Of a stretch of DNA of 64,000 nucleotides, positions 1 to 8,949 are shown piece after piece. Each line of letters opens with the position of its first letter. The first letter of the stretch is position 1. A program made the translations under genes and the position numbers. The notes under the pieces are model-generated. The model had not been told where the DNA came from. It searched no databases and saw only the letters and a program-made list of their open reading frames with translations. The stretch comes from Prostheceraeus crozeri (lineage: Eukaryota > Platyhelminthes > Polycladida > Euryleptidae), in assembly GCA_907163375.1 (NCBI GenBank), contig CAJQUW010007829.1, positions 1 through 64,000 of the forward strand, read 5' to 3'.

Positions 1-7
1 GTCTTTA

Positions 8-208
8 TCATGAATGAAATTCGGCGCGCGTTAAAATGTATTCTTTTTTCTCGCCAACAGAAATAGGTAAAATCAAATCACTTTGAATGTAAAGGTGTTG
101 TTCATGTTTATCAAGTGTCATTGGTGTTTCTATACCAATCGTATGCGCAGCAGCAAACACAGTTTGTAGCATTGAAAAAACAAAGAGTTTTTTAAAATTT
201 TTACTCAT
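8..208 (-). CDS. Small Polinton ORF with hydrophobic N-terminus, unknown
   Basis: A 66-residue frame at the left edge, on the same strand as the structural genes. The first 25 residues hold a basic start followed by a hydrophobic stretch (LFVFSMLQTVFAAAH) that could be a signal or anchor segment. I recognise no family. The 175 bases between it and the next gene hold nothing I can name. Confidence 0.35.
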   Translation of the reverse strand: MSKNFKKLFVFSMLQTVFAAAHTIGIETPMTLDKHEQHLYIQSDLILPISVGEKKEYILTRAEFHS

Positions 209-383
209 TTGACATTGAATGTCATCAACCAGTTTCTGAAGTACGCGTTGATTATCAATTGAAAACGAAATGTGGTGTGTCTTTACATCATATTTACTTT
301 TCCATCACATGCTTCAACTTCTGTTGTATATAAGGATTACTACATGAATGAAGCTTATTCAACTGTATGATATAGACGCGGCA

Positions 384-1388
384 TTATATTGATAGCAACT
401 TTAGATTCTTCATAAGACTGGTAAATTTTCTTGATGCGATCGCCATAGATGTCCACCCACCATTCATCATTAACTGAATCAGCTTTAGTGTGATATTCAT
501 GAGAACCATACACCACACCGCTTCCAATAATAGCGTATAATGTCTTACAAAATGACGCAAGGTTGGAGAGAAATAAACTGTAAGTTTGTCATTATATTTC
601 TGAATAACCAACTTATTTTTGTCCGCCATAATTTTCTCTCCATACTTCTTACCCACAGTCTCATTCCATCGTTTTACTAACTCAATAAGTGATAAAGGTT
701 GAACACCACGCTTTTTCAAAATGATGCGTTCTTCGCATTCTACAACTTCATCATCAAATATTTTAATATAATGAAATTTGTTGTGATTCGATTTGAATAA
801 ACTTTTTTTAACATTTGCAGTAGCAATTGACGTTAGATGTAGTCCATGACCAAAACCAAGATGTGGATAGAATTCACTATCCAACCTCAGCGTAAGACCT
901 TTAGTAAAAGAATGAAAGCGGAGGAACTGTCTCCCACTCCAATGATAGATAGTAAACTCATAAGCTTTCTGATTTTTATTCTTCATGATGGAAGTATTTA
1001 CCACTGTTGAATGCCTTAATAATTTTCTCATTCCAAATGGCTCATAAGAATCTGATTTTATCTGAATCCATTCATAGTTCCACTTTCCATCTGATGTTAA
1101 ATGTATGGAACTGAATGCATTATTCATCGTTATTCCATCATGGGTGCGAGGAGTCAATATCATTTCTTCCAAATCATTCACATTCTGAATATTGCTATCA
1201 TAGCAAATACTAGAAACGCCAACCTCCCATTCACCTTCTAAATGCAGTGGGCGATTTAATTCTACTCGATAGTCTGATGGTTTATTTTTGGGAAATTTAT
1301 TCATAGAAGCATTACTGGGCAAGTAGATTAGAAACGAGTCCTTATTTTCACTTTCCATATTATTCACATTGGAAAAATATAATAGCAT
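384..1388 (-). CDS. Polinton WEVGV-type protein, paralogue 1
   Basis: About 334 residues. The N-terminal pattern FLIYLPSNASMNKFPKN, then L.L.GEWEVGVSSI, recurs in many animal Polintons and adintoviruses in proteins of unproven, probably virion-associated, role. The next gene (1398-2798) carries the same pattern, so the two are paralogues. The likely start is the internal Met near 1358 (MESENKDS), since the paralogue's Met lies similarly just before its SFYHILLSNA block. An ATGCAAA motif lies at 1392-1398 just upstream. Function is inferred from family context only. Confidence 0.65.
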   Translation of the reverse strand: MLLYFSNVNNMESENKDSFLIYLPSNASMNKFPKNKPSDYRVELNRPLHLEGEWEVGVSSICYDSNIQNVNDLEEMILTPRTHDGITMNNAFSSIHLTSDGKWNYEWIQIKSDSYEPFGMRKLLRHSTVVNTSIMKNKNQKAYEFTIYHWSGRQFLRFHSFTKGLTLRLDSEFYPHLGFGHGLHLTSIATANVKKSLFKSNHNKFHYIKIFDDEVVECEERIILKKRGVQPLSLIELVKRWNETVGKKYGEKIMADKNKLVIQKYNDKLTVYFSPTLRHFVRHYTLLLEAVWCMVLMNITLKLIQLMMNGGWTSMAIASRKFTSLMKNLKLLSI

Positions 1389-1397
1389 ACGTTTGCA

Positions 1398-2798
1398 TTA
1401 ACTCTTCATTCGGAAATGGAGTGTAATACTTGTCACAGCATCTTTATGAAAAGGAATCAACGCACCAGCATCGTCATAAATGGCAATATCAATTTGTGGG
1501 ATGTAGTTTGATTTCAGCTTTGTATAATGCACTTTCTTGAAAGTATGCTCAGATAAAATACTGCAGCTTTTTGGCTGGTATGGTATCATTGCTAGCAATG
1601 GAGCTTCAACATCTCCCACACGTACATCTTCACCAATATTGGAATATATCTGAAAATAGTTAATACGACGCGATAGCGACATGTCTGCGCTAGCTTTGGT
1701 TACAGTACCACTTTTAAAGATATTTTGATCAAAACCAAAAATGTCCATTAGAGTTTTATCCATAATTAGTTCAATACCTTTTCCATTTATAGTGAGAGAC
1801 AAAGTACCTTCTTTTTCAGAAAATGAAATATGTTGCTCATTAATCACTTCATTTAAATAATCTACAACCATTTTAACCGAAGTAATAATGCGAGGCATCA
1901 ACACTCTTGTTTCATGTAAGAAACCACCAAAAGGCTCTACACACTTTCTGTATAAAGATACGGCCCATTCTGTATCAAATTGATTTGGCCTTTCACATGG
2001 TAAATGTTGCATATCAGATTTTCCATGAACAGCTGCAGAACGATGTCGTAAGAACTGATGAAAATCTTTTGAACAAACTAATACTAGATCATCATCATCA
2101 TTTAATTTACTTATTGCAATATGATTAGATGATTTAATATAAGTCAATGTTGCCACTTGTTTACCATCAACTCGAAGGAGATAATTAAATTTCTTCAATA
2201 ATGTTTCAGGAGTCATGCTTGTCTTTCTTGGCTTAATCACAATCTTCTTCACCAACGTCTTCTCATTTCTTGGAATAAGATCTACATAATAAGCTTCCTC
2301 TCGATATATTAACTGTTTATGACCACTTATGTGGTAATTAACGTTAAAATTATCATAGCTTGTTAAGGCGCTAGCGAGGTAGCCTAAATCATTTCTTAAA
2401 CTTGGACTTAAACCAACAATCCAATCTTTCTCAACTACATGATGTACATAATTATAATCATCATTGTGCGGAGTAAATTGGACAATATGTTTACACGCTT
2501 TATTCAAGAAATCATATATAAACTTTTTACATGATAAGAGATCTTTCTTTGACCACTGTGGAATGTATACTCGGCACCCCTTTTCACATTGATAAGCAGC
2601 TGTACGCCTCATATTAATAGTCATCACCTCATGATCAAAAGTATAGACACAGTTGCTATAAACAAGTTGAGTGACACCCACTTCCCAATTCCCATTTAGC
2701 TGTTGTGCATGATCAATGGGAGTAGAAAAGAGTGCAGCTCGATTGCTAGTAAATCTCTTTGTAGCCGCATTGCTAAGCAAAATATGATAAAACGACAT
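1398..2798 (-). CDS. Polinton WEVGV-type protein, paralogue 2
   Basis: About 466 residues from the Met of MSFYHILLS. Near its N-terminus it shows the shared pattern LLSNAATKRF, then LNGNWEVGVTQL, matching the neighbour at 384-1388 but with a longer body. It sits head to head with the plus-strand PC4-like gene at 2834. The short gap between them holds the ATGCAAA motif (2821-2827), which could serve both directions. Such proteins are standard in metazoan Polintons; a structural or penton-like role is plausible but not shown by the sequence. Confidence 0.65.
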   Translation of the reverse strand: MSFYHILLSNAATKRFTSNRAALFSTPIDHAQQLNGNWEVGVTQLVYSNCVYTFDHEVMTINMRRTAAYQCEKGCRVYIPQWSKKDLLSCKKFIYDFLNKACKHIVQFTPHNDDYNYVHHVVEKDWIVGLSPSLRNDLGYLASALTSYDNFNVNYHISGHKQLIYREEAYYVDLIPRNEKTLVKKIVIKPRKTSMTPETLLKKFNYLLRVDGKQVATLTYIKSSNHIAISKLNDDDDLVLVCSKDFHQFLRHRSAAVHGKSDMQHLPCERPNQFDTEWAVSLYRKCVEPFGGFLHETRVLMPRIITSVKMVVDYLNEVINEQHISFSEKEGTLSLTINGKGIELIMDKTLMDIFGFDQNIFKSGTVTKASADMSLSRRINYFQIYSNIGEDVRVGDVEAPLLAMIPYQPKSCSILSEHTFKKVHYTKLKSNYIPQIDIAIYDDAGALIPFHKDAVTSITLHFRMKS

Positions 2799-2820
2799 TT
2801 TTATATTGCCAATCTGCAAC

Positions 2821-2827
2821 TTTGCAT
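2821..2827. promoter_or_regulatory. Shared ATGCAAA motif (one of six)
   Basis: TTTGCAT/ATGCAAA recurs at 1392-1398, 2821-2827, 3178-3184, 6334-6340, 8941-8947 and 9346-9352. Each copy lies roughly 20 to 40 bases before a likely Polinton start codon, and in the right orientation for it. This copy lies between two divergent genes. Repetition at a fixed distance suggests a promoter element of the element's genes; the role is inferred. Confidence 0.5.
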
Positions 2828-2833
2828 AACATC

Positions 2834-3190
2834 ATGAAGACTTGGATTTTGGACTCTCTACAATATATCAGAGTTGATCGTGATGGAAACGTACATTTCA
2901 AAAATTCTCATGGTCATACATCAAGAGGAATTACATTAACATGGCGACAATTTGTCAACCTCAATGATATCATGAGGGATTTGGAATATTTTGAAACATT
3001 AAGATTCATCTCCTTGGGTGATCAAGTTTGGCTTCAACATTACAGAAATGAAATTCAAATCTACCATTCTCATTCCGCAAACTGTTTCTCATTTCGCAAA
3101 TACAATTGGGAGAAGTATAGAAGATACATACATCGCTCCATCATGACATTTATTCGTCGTGAGTTCATCGCCCTACTATGCAAATCTTAA
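2834..3190 (+). CDS. Polinton small protein, PC4-like candidate, copy 1
   Basis: About 118 residues, starting at the ATG at 2834 after the shared ATGCAAA motif. The first half reads IRVDRDGNVHF, then GITLTWRQFVNLNDIMRDL. This resembles the PC4/p15 single-stranded-DNA-binding fold, in which strands ending in a Gly-Ile-Ser-Leu turn lead into an amphipathic helix. The second half (FSFRKYNWEKYRRYI) looks like a second strand-helix unit. It is paralogous to the next gene (LDSLQ.I..D.D.NV.FK; HIMKDLKYF; WEKY). It opens a plus-strand cluster with the TBP-like gene, on the strand opposite the structural genes. The PC4 link is inference; the paralogy is directly visible. Confidence 0.5.
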   Translation: MKTWILDSLQYIRVDRDGNVHFKNSHGHTSRGITLTWRQFVNLNDIMRDLEYFETLRFISLGDQVWLQHYRNEIQIYHSHSANCFSFRKYNWEKYRRYIHRSIMTFIRREFIALLCKS

Positions 3191-3212
3191 TCAGACATGA
3201 CTACCACACATC

Positions 3213-3539
3213 ATGAGTTGGAAATTAGATTCCCTACAACGTATTGAAACGGATCATGATCGAAACGTCTATTTCAAAGATTCAACTGGAAATGTGAGAA
3301 GAGAGTTTGTTTTATCTTATCGTCATTTTCAATCTCTACATCATATCATGAAGGACTTGAAATACTTCTATATGAAAAGACATTCACGTATTGGAAATCG
3401 CATCTGGCTGCGCGTCAACAATCGGCGAATTCAACTCTATCATTCCCAACTTCATACTAACTTCACATTTCATCAAGGTAGTTGGGAAAAGTATAAAAAG
3501 GAAGGTACATCGCTCAATTTACTCATTCTTTCATCATGA
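3213..3539 (+). CDS. Polinton small protein, PC4-like candidate, copy 2
   Basis: 108 residues, paralogous to the gene just upstream: MSWKLDSLQRIETDHD, YRHFQSLHHIMKDLKYF and GSWEKYKK align with the same blocks there. The start is the ATG at 3213, 28 bases after an ATGCAAA motif at 3178-3184. The end overlaps the TBP-like ORF by four bases, as in a compact transcription unit. If the PC4 resemblance holds, it would bind single-stranded DNA or act as an initiation cofactor. Confidence 0.5.
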   Translation: MSWKLDSLQRIETDHDRNVYFKDSTGNVRREFVLSYRHFQSLHHIMKDLKYFYMKRHSRIGNRIWLRVNNRRIQLYHSQLHTNFTFHQGSWEKYKKEGTSLNLLILSS

Positions 3540-4081
3540 AGCGCCATCGCTACACCATCGTCAACATTCTCCGTCGCTTCAGACTCTACACCAAAATCGA
3601 TCTCACAACATTACACCAACAGCTTCCAAACAGCAAGTATTACCCGGGCCGTCCTCAAATGTTAGTGGTGAAGATGAACAATTCACGAAATCTTCAACTC
3701 TTCCCAAATGGGACTGTACAGATTCTCGGCGCCCTTTCTCATTCATCGGCGCAGTCAATGCGCTTAGAGCTACAAAGACTACTACGTCGGATATGGAAGA
3801 GGGAGAGGTGTGTGATGTCGAATCTGACTGTGGACAATATGGTGATCTCTACTCAATTGAGTGACAGTGTATCATTTTTGAAGATTCGTACCAGCAGTTA
3901 CAGTTTGTGTTATGAACCCGAACTTTTTCCTGCAGCTCTCATTAGTTGTTGGTTACCTGTGCATGTGGCAATCTTTCATAATAGTAAAGTGATCATTACT
4001 GGACTAAAATCTCATGTACAAGCAAATATGATCCTAGACTATCTCATTGAGTATGTACGTACCCAGCGGATTGTAAAATAA
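3536..4081 (+). CDS. TBP-like protein carried by the Polinton
   Basis: 181 residues with both direct repeats of the TATA-binding protein core. The second repeat is unmistakable: YEPELFP is identical to cellular TBP and is followed at the right spacing by SKVIITGLK, matching the TBP stretch GKVVLTGAK. The first repeat shows YYPGRPQMLVVKM, NGTVQILGA and a following helix; the linker has LTVDNMVIST, matching the TBP linker QNMVGS. Cellular TBP cores are about 180 residues, so the length fits a TBP core with no N-terminal extension. Sequence outside the repeats is strongly diverged, so this is not a recent host copy. It follows two PC4-like genes on the plus strand. A role in transcribing the element's genes is inference. 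Confidence 0.8.
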   Translation: MKRHRYTIVNILRRFRLYTKIDLTTLHQQLPNSKYYPGRPQMLVVKMNNSRNLQLFPNGTVQILGALSHSSAQSMRLELQRLLRRIWKRERCVMSNLTVDNMVISTQLSDSVSFLKIRTSSYSLCYEPELFPAALISCWLPVHVAIFHNSKVIITGLKSHVQANMILDYLIEYVRTQRIVK

Positions 4082-4107
4082 AAAACAATTTTTCCAACAT
4101 GATGTTT

Positions 4108-4569
4108 TTATTTCAAATCATGATAGAACTTACAAATCATTTTTTCATTAGAGGATGGATTACATGAAAAGTTTTGAATAATAGATGCAAATCGAGATAC
4201 ATGTAAACGTTTTAAGATGAAGTACAGTACAAAAGCACCACACGTTGATGAAAGTGGATGTTGTAGTATGCGTTCATTTCGCTGATATTGACGCGTATGT
4301 TTTCTCAACCACTGCTGTGTTGGTATATTTGGAGGTTGAGCAAGAGAGTCAAATAGTTCACCACGTCGGTCTTCTCCAATAAAGATCGCTTTCCAATGCT
4401 CACCGCCTAAATTCTGTGAATGAGTGTTTAGCACAATAAAGATGGGATAGTGATTTACTGCAGGTGGTAAGGTATCGAGTGAATAGACATTATCGAAAGC
4501 TTTCAACGTCGCTTCGTCTGCATTACGCTGCACTTTAGTCTTAATATCGTCAGCAGTCAACCAACTCAT
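4108..4569 (-). CDS. Polinton adenain-like cysteine protease
   Basis: 153 residues with the C5/C48 cysteine-protease layout: GGEHWKAIF carries the catalytic His, LFDSLAQPP the acidic residue, and LSSTCGAFVLYF the nucleophile Cys. The length is usual for Polinton proteases. The family processes capsid-associated proteins in adenoviruses, and the same is assumed here. It lies directly downstream of the capsid gene, with convergent transcription from the TBP-like gene. Confidence 0.85.
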   Translation of the reverse strand: MSWLTADDIKTKVQRNADEATLKAFDNVYSLDTLPPAVNHYPIFIVLNTHSQNLGGEHWKAIFIGEDRRGELFDSLAQPPNIPTQQWLRKHTRQYQRNERILQHPLSSTCGAFVLYFILKRLHVSRFASIIQNFSCNPSSNEKMICKFYHDLK

Positions 4570-5844
4570 TAACGATTATACTGAAGAATCACGTCACGAT
4601 ACTTTGTAATTTCAATATTTGAATCGAAGACTGCATAAATTAATACATTGATCGTCTCAGGTAGTGTTCTTTTGAACGTCAAATCCAAACGAATATTATG
4701 AGGCACGTTCGCTTGACGATAGGGTGCACTAATATCGCTGTCAGCAGTCAAATCAAATGCATAAATAGTATATCCACTCTTAAACTCTTTCATAGTCAGT
4801 CCGTTGGTGTCATCCGTATTGTAAAAGCCAAAAACGTCCATAAAATCAACATAACTGCGCATAAATTGATCCGAAGCAAAATCTGTTTGTAGGGTGGACC
4901 AGGATGACTCACACCATTTACACGTAAAGCAATTTCACTTAACTGATTGTGTTTAAAATTGAAAGGATTCTTCTTTATATTACCATTAAATGCATCATTT
5001 TCAACCATTGCCACCATGAGGAGCTTCGGTGCTTCCGATGGAAAGAGGCCATCTTCATGAAACTCTTTTGATCTTTCGGAATTGTAAAGGTGAGAAGCTT
5101 TGTATGCTGAACGGGGTAAATGGCATTTTGGCGGTTAAGGCCTTCAGCATGCCCTCTAATGACACTTGGATTCGGTACTACTCGACGAATGTAAAGTGCA
5201 ATATCTTCCACATGAATTCTAAAATTGTCAACTTTAGCAAATGCATTCAGCGCAAATTCAGGCTTATTCAATGTCAGCTTGAGTCGCATGCTGGTATTAC
5301 ACAGTAAAAACTTTGACTGTCTAAAGAAGTCTAAATTCAGCGGACCATATAGCTGACATACTCTACTATCTTTAATCATAGCAGATCGCTTTACAAAGCC
5401 ACTGTTTGTTTCAACATCAAATTTTCCTGCTTCATCTCTGTACCATCCCATGGCTTCCATATGACTTTTTTGTGCTGCTGGATGAAACTGTGATACATGA
5501 TTGAAATATGATTTATAGGGATAATCGCTTTGACCACCTTCCACCTGCTGCTCTCCAATCGTTAGAGAAACATCACGAAGTAATGTAGTCAATGGTAAAT
5601 TGTTCAGTCCAACTTTATGTGTATCGTCAATAGCAGTTCCATCTGCTTGCTGAATTCTAAACCTCAAATCAAGCATCGCATAACTCAAATCTATGTAGTC
5701 ATCACTACCACCAGGAATAACAAATTCAATGGGGCCAGCATTCTCAGCTGTTCGAGGATGATAATCTACAATACTTGAACTAAGAATATCTGTCTGTATG
5801 GCTTGTTGATCGAACAAACAAAAACCGGAAGTTTTACACTCCAT
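4569..5844 (-). pseudogene. Polinton major capsid protein region
   Basis: The region encodes the hexon-like double-jelly-roll capsid protein of Polintons and adintoviruses, the family to which proteins labelled F54H12.2-like belong. Recognisable blocks are IDLSYAMLDLRFRI near the start and LTTLLRDVSLTIGEQQVEGG, followed by DYPYKSYFNH. It lies between the protease and the basic core protein, the usual order. The region appears broken. Confidence 0.85.
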
Positions 5845-5846
5845 GA

Positions 5847-6302
5847 TTAGAAGTTATAGCAGCGTCGTCGTTTAGCGCCTGATGAATGATTAGAGCCTCT
5901 GCGACGTTTGCGTGAATGCCTTTTGACTGAAGATCGCACCTTACCAGCTCCGCGATGTTTCCTCCTTCCTTTATTCATTCGTTTAGGTGATTTCTTTCCT
6001 TGAGTAACACCAGCAATGGTCTGCTTCAATGTTTTTAAACCGCGTTCCTTCCCACGATTCAACAAACTGCTCTTAAAACTTCTACCTCTGGAAAGATCAC
6101 TAGCAACATCACCAGCAAAGCCAACGGCATTACTTAAAACATTTCGTTTCAAAGATCTAACGACATTGGATATGAGAGGTGCTACAACAGATTTCAGTGC
6201 ACCAAGTATGCTACCTCCACGTTGGCGGCGAGCACCGATGTAAATTTGTCCTCCGCCACTTACATAGGAGGGTCGTGAATAAAATGAGGCAGTTGGATTC
6301 AT
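5847..6302 (-). CDS. Polinton basic core/minor capsid protein (pX/pVII-like)
   Basis: 151 residues, very rich in Lys and Arg, with a glycine block (SGGGQIYIGARRQRGG) followed by SILGALKSVVAPLI and a basic tail ending in GAKRRRCYNF. This composition and its place just upstream of the capsid gene match the small basic proteins of adintoviruses, likened to adenovirus core proteins. An ATGCAAA motif lies about 32 bases upstream (6334-6340). Packaging of DNA is the presumed role. Confidence 0.75.
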   Translation of the reverse strand: MNPTASFYSRPSYVSGGGQIYIGARRQRGGSILGALKSVVAPLISNVVRSLKRNVLSNAVGFAGDVASDLSRGRSFKSSLLNRGKERGLKTLKQTIAGVTQGKKSPKRMNKGRRKHRGAGKVRSSVKRHSRKRRRGSNHSSGAKRRRCYNF

Positions 6303-6343
6303 AGCTCAAACCCTAAACATTGTTAGTTACAACTTTGCATGAA

Positions 6344-7564
6344 TCACTGTCGATTACTTAGATGAAAGATGTCGGCACGACGCATCCAAGAGTTCATACT
6401 TGAAGGATAACCAGCCCATTTAACAAGACACCATTCTTCACCTTGCCGTTTTTTACATCGAATGATTTTCTCTACCAAATATGTTTCACTTTCAGTGACT
6501 ACCTCAATCTCATCGCGGTAAAAGCTACCCTCAATTTCTTCATTATCGTAATCTTTCAACTTGTAGGTGGTCGGAGAGTCTTTTTGATTAATCCTTGATA
6601 CTGTAAATACCTCCTCTGTCCAATTCGGGAGGTACCCTTTAGCAAAAACACTTTTCACTTTTGAGATACGAACTTTATCGCCAATTTTCACATCACTTTT
6701 CACATGAGTGCGTTTACGTTGGAATGATTCGCGCACTTTATCTACATTGTCAGCATTTACATCTACTGGTCTGAGTCCAATAGAACGATGGATAGAGTGA
6801 TTGTAGGCATGGAGTGTATCTTGTAGAACCTTTGTCCAATTTTGTGTCAAGTTGGCAGTAAAATGTCGCCACAAGCGATTTTTTAATGTGCGATTAAAAC
6901 GTTCAACGAGTGCAGCTTTATAAGCGCTCTTTACACTAAACAACTCAATGTCATGCCTCTCAAATAATCTTGTCACATGCTGATTTTCAAACTCTTTTCC
7001 TTGATCACTCTGAATTCTTTTTGGAATGCGACCTTCTCGAAAAATTGTTTGGAATGCTTTTGCTACTCCTTTCCCTTCTTTAGTTTTTAAAGGTTGAGCC
7101 CACGCATAACGCGAGAAAATATCAATGACGGTTAAAATAAAATTATTGCCCGAGTTATGTTTTGAAATGGAGGCAACATCGCACAAATCTGCTTGCCACT
7201 GTTCATCGATGTCATGAACAATATAATGGCGGGTGCGGTACTTCTTTTTCGCTTGTTTGTGAAGTGTATAGGTAGCCTGACCCTTTAACCATCGTTTCAC
7301 TTGTGATTGTGGAAGACCGCTCGCTTTTGATAATTTCTTGATAGATGCAAATCCTGCCGGATGTTTTACATCATAATAGATTGACTTCAAACGTTCAGTC
7401 GATGACGGCTGACTCTTTTTCCTCCTTCTCATCTTTTTGTTTTCTTGCCTTTCTACATTTACAACAACTGCAGCATTTAGCTTTAGCGGTTTTGCGATCG
7501 TGTTCACATTGCTTAGGGGTTTCATTATGAGAGCTGGCGCAGCAAGTGCAAGTGACAACGACAT
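6344..7564 (-). CDS. Polinton integrase (rve core plus chromodomain)
   Basis: Up to 406 residues; the true start may be an internal Met. It begins with a basic helix-turn-helix-like part (SKASGLPQSQVKRWL). The DDE integrase core follows: QADLCDV (first Asp), SDQGKEFEN (second Asp), and AALVERFNRTLKNRLW (Glu). A C-terminal chromodomain is visible: VEKIIRCKK, EEWCLVKWAGYP and NSWMRRADI. This architecture is typical of Polinton integrases, which insert the linear element with a 6-bp target duplication. Confidence 0.92.
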   Translation of the reverse strand: MSLSLALAAPALIMKPLSNVNTIAKPLKLNAAVVVNVERQENKKMRRRKKSQPSSTERLKSIYYDVKHPAGFASIKKLSKASGLPQSQVKRWLKGQATYTLHKQAKKKYRTRHYIVHDIDEQWQADLCDVASISKHNSGNNFILTVIDIFSRYAWAQPLKTKEGKGVAKAFQTIFREGRIPKRIQSDQGKEFENQHVTRLFERHDIELFSVKSAYKAALVERFNRTLKNRLWRHFTANLTQNWTKVLQDTLHAYNHSIHRSIGLRPVDVNADNVDKVRESFQRKRTHVKSDVKIGDKVRISKVKSVFAKGYLPNWTEEVFTVSRINQKDSPTTYKLKDYDNEEIEGSFYRDEIEVVTESETYLVEKIIRCKKRQGEEWCLVKWAGYPSSMNSWMRRADIFHLSNRQ

Positions 7565-7610
7565 TCACCTCTGGCGGCTCATTACATGGCAAGCAACACA
7601 TCTGCTTCAT
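7395..7610 (-). CDS. Short Cys-rich ORF before the Polinton integrase
   Basis: 71 residues starting at an ATG, overlapping the 5' part of the integrase frame. Cysteines come in tight clusters (CCLPC, CTCCA, CCSCCKC), which suggests metal binding, and the tail is strongly charged. It begins just downstream of the 7612-8304 gene. It could be a small zinc-binding protein or the N-terminal part of the integrase region; I cannot decide between them. Confidence 0.4.
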   Translation of the reverse strand: MKQMCCLPCNEPPEVNVVVTCTCCASSHNETPKQCEHDRKTAKAKCCSCCKCRKARKQKDEKEEKESAVID

Positions 7611-7611
7611 A

Positions 7612-8304
7612 TTAATAGTCTGAGAACATGTATTTCCTGGGAGGAGCTGTTTTACGTTTTCCTTTTACCAGTTTTAGTGGCGATGTAGATCTACGTCGAG
7701 TTCTTCCTCTTGTTTGCTTAGTGAGTGTGGGAGGGGATGTAGCAGGTGACGCCTTAAACCAATTTGTTGGCATTTTCATCGCCTGAAGCATTGGAGTAGT
7801 AGCCACTGTTGAATCAAGTTCTTTCAATGTCTCATTATTTAAAGCAAATTTTGGCACATTATGCTTTTTCAATAGTTTAAGAAAGTATGACCAACCAGGT
7901 GGAACATAGCCCTGACGGCGCTTTCTACGTGTCGCATACTGAATCAAGTCTTCATAACGTGAAGCATCAATCACTTTATTTTCATCTGTAATGATTTCTC
8001 CTCTATCATTTACATTGAGATGGGGTTCAATACTGTTGAAAAGAGATATGGCATGTGCGCGAGATGCTAAAGGTGTAGCAGTCGATACAGAGTCACGCAT
8101 CTTATTCTTCAAGTTTTTCAATTGCTCAACAGTTTCCGATTGTAATAATACAGCACGATGTGGATCTTTGATGTGAACATTTTGCTGATAATCTATTTCT
8201 TTCCTATACATTTGATTTGCAAGAGGTTGCTTTACTTGCTGCATGGCAGTCAATTGTACATATTCATCCTGAGGAATAACAATCATGCGAGAATAAGAAC
8301 TCAT
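7612..8304 (-). CDS. Conserved Polinton protein of unknown function
   Basis: 230 residues. The N-terminal part is rich in charged helices (SETVEQLKNLKNKM), the middle carries ATRRKRRQGYVPPGW, a block seen in similar Polinton proteins, and the C-terminus is Arg/Lys/Pro-rich (RGRTRRRSTSPLK). Its start overlaps the end of the ATPase gene by four bases, so the two are probably expressed together. No catalytic motif is visible. A minor virion role is possible. Confidence 0.65.
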   Translation of the reverse strand: MSSYSRMIVIPQDEYVQLTAMQQVKQPLANQMYRKEIDYQQNVHIKDPHRAVLLQSETVEQLKNLKNKMRDSVSTATPLASRAHAISLFNSIEPHLNVNDRGEIITDENKVIDASRYEDLIQYATRRKRRQGYVPPGWSYFLKLLKKHNVPKFALNNETLKELDSTVATTPMLQAMKMPTNWFKASPATSPPTLTKQTRGRTRRRSTSPLKLVKGKRKTAPPRKYMFSDY

Positions 8305-8918
8305 AGTTTGTAGATAATCATGGGAGTTTTCAAAATATCACTTCGAAATATAAATTCTTCCGGACACTCTTGCGTAAAGTCAATGAATAAGTAACCGTAT
8401 GGTTTTTCAGTAGCTGCTTGAAAAATTTCAATTAAGGCTTTTGATCCTCTGGGTGCAACTTGTCGCGCTAAAATTTCAAATTGACTTTTATCTCGCGGAT
8501 TCTTGAAAATAGCATAATAGTGTGTATTCAGGTTTCGTGTACGAGCTTCTTTTCCATCAGGAAACAAATTTTGTGTAATATAGATGATAAAACACCTTTT
8601 ATGGTGTGCTGCGCGAGTGAACATATCTGTAACATCTTTTGAATTCTTACTTTCTTTTAATAAATCATCCAATACAACAACATCATTAGACTGAAGTTTA
8701 TCCACTGGAATAATTCCTTCATGTCGAATAAAGTTGCGACTTTGCAATTCCTGAAACAGCGACGGTTGATAAATACCATAACACCAAATCACTCGATTGA
8801 TAGGTTCCTTAAACAACTCCCTTCTTTTATCCAATAAATTCAGCGTGAAAACAGTTTTACCTGCATGAGATGGACCTGATACAGTCAGAACTTTATCACA
8901 TTGAAGTCTGAAATCCAT
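8301..8918 (-). CDS. Polinton packaging ATPase (FtsK/HerA, A32-like)
   Basis: 206 residues from the Met of MDFRLQCDK, chosen because the ATGCAAA motif at 8941-8947 lies 23 bases upstream and the family begins shortly before its P-loop. Walker A is GPSHAGKT and Walker B is VVVLDDLL, followed by a sensor-like stretch IIYITQNLF. This is the genome-packaging ATPase shared by Polintons, virophages and A32-type viruses. The length is typical. Confidence 0.9.
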   Translation of the reverse strand: MDFRLQCDKVLTVSGPSHAGKTVFTLNLLDKRRELFKEPINRVIWCYGIYQPSLFQELQSRNFIRHEGIIPVDKLQSNDVVVLDDLLKESKNSKDVTDMFTRAAHHKRCFIIYITQNLFPDGKEARTRNLNTHYYAIFKNPRDKSQFEILARQVAPRGSKALIEIFQAATEKPYGYLFIDFTQECPEEFIFRSDILKTPMIIYKL

Positions 8919-8949
8919 TTTATTACTTTGAGACTCAACATTTGCATAA

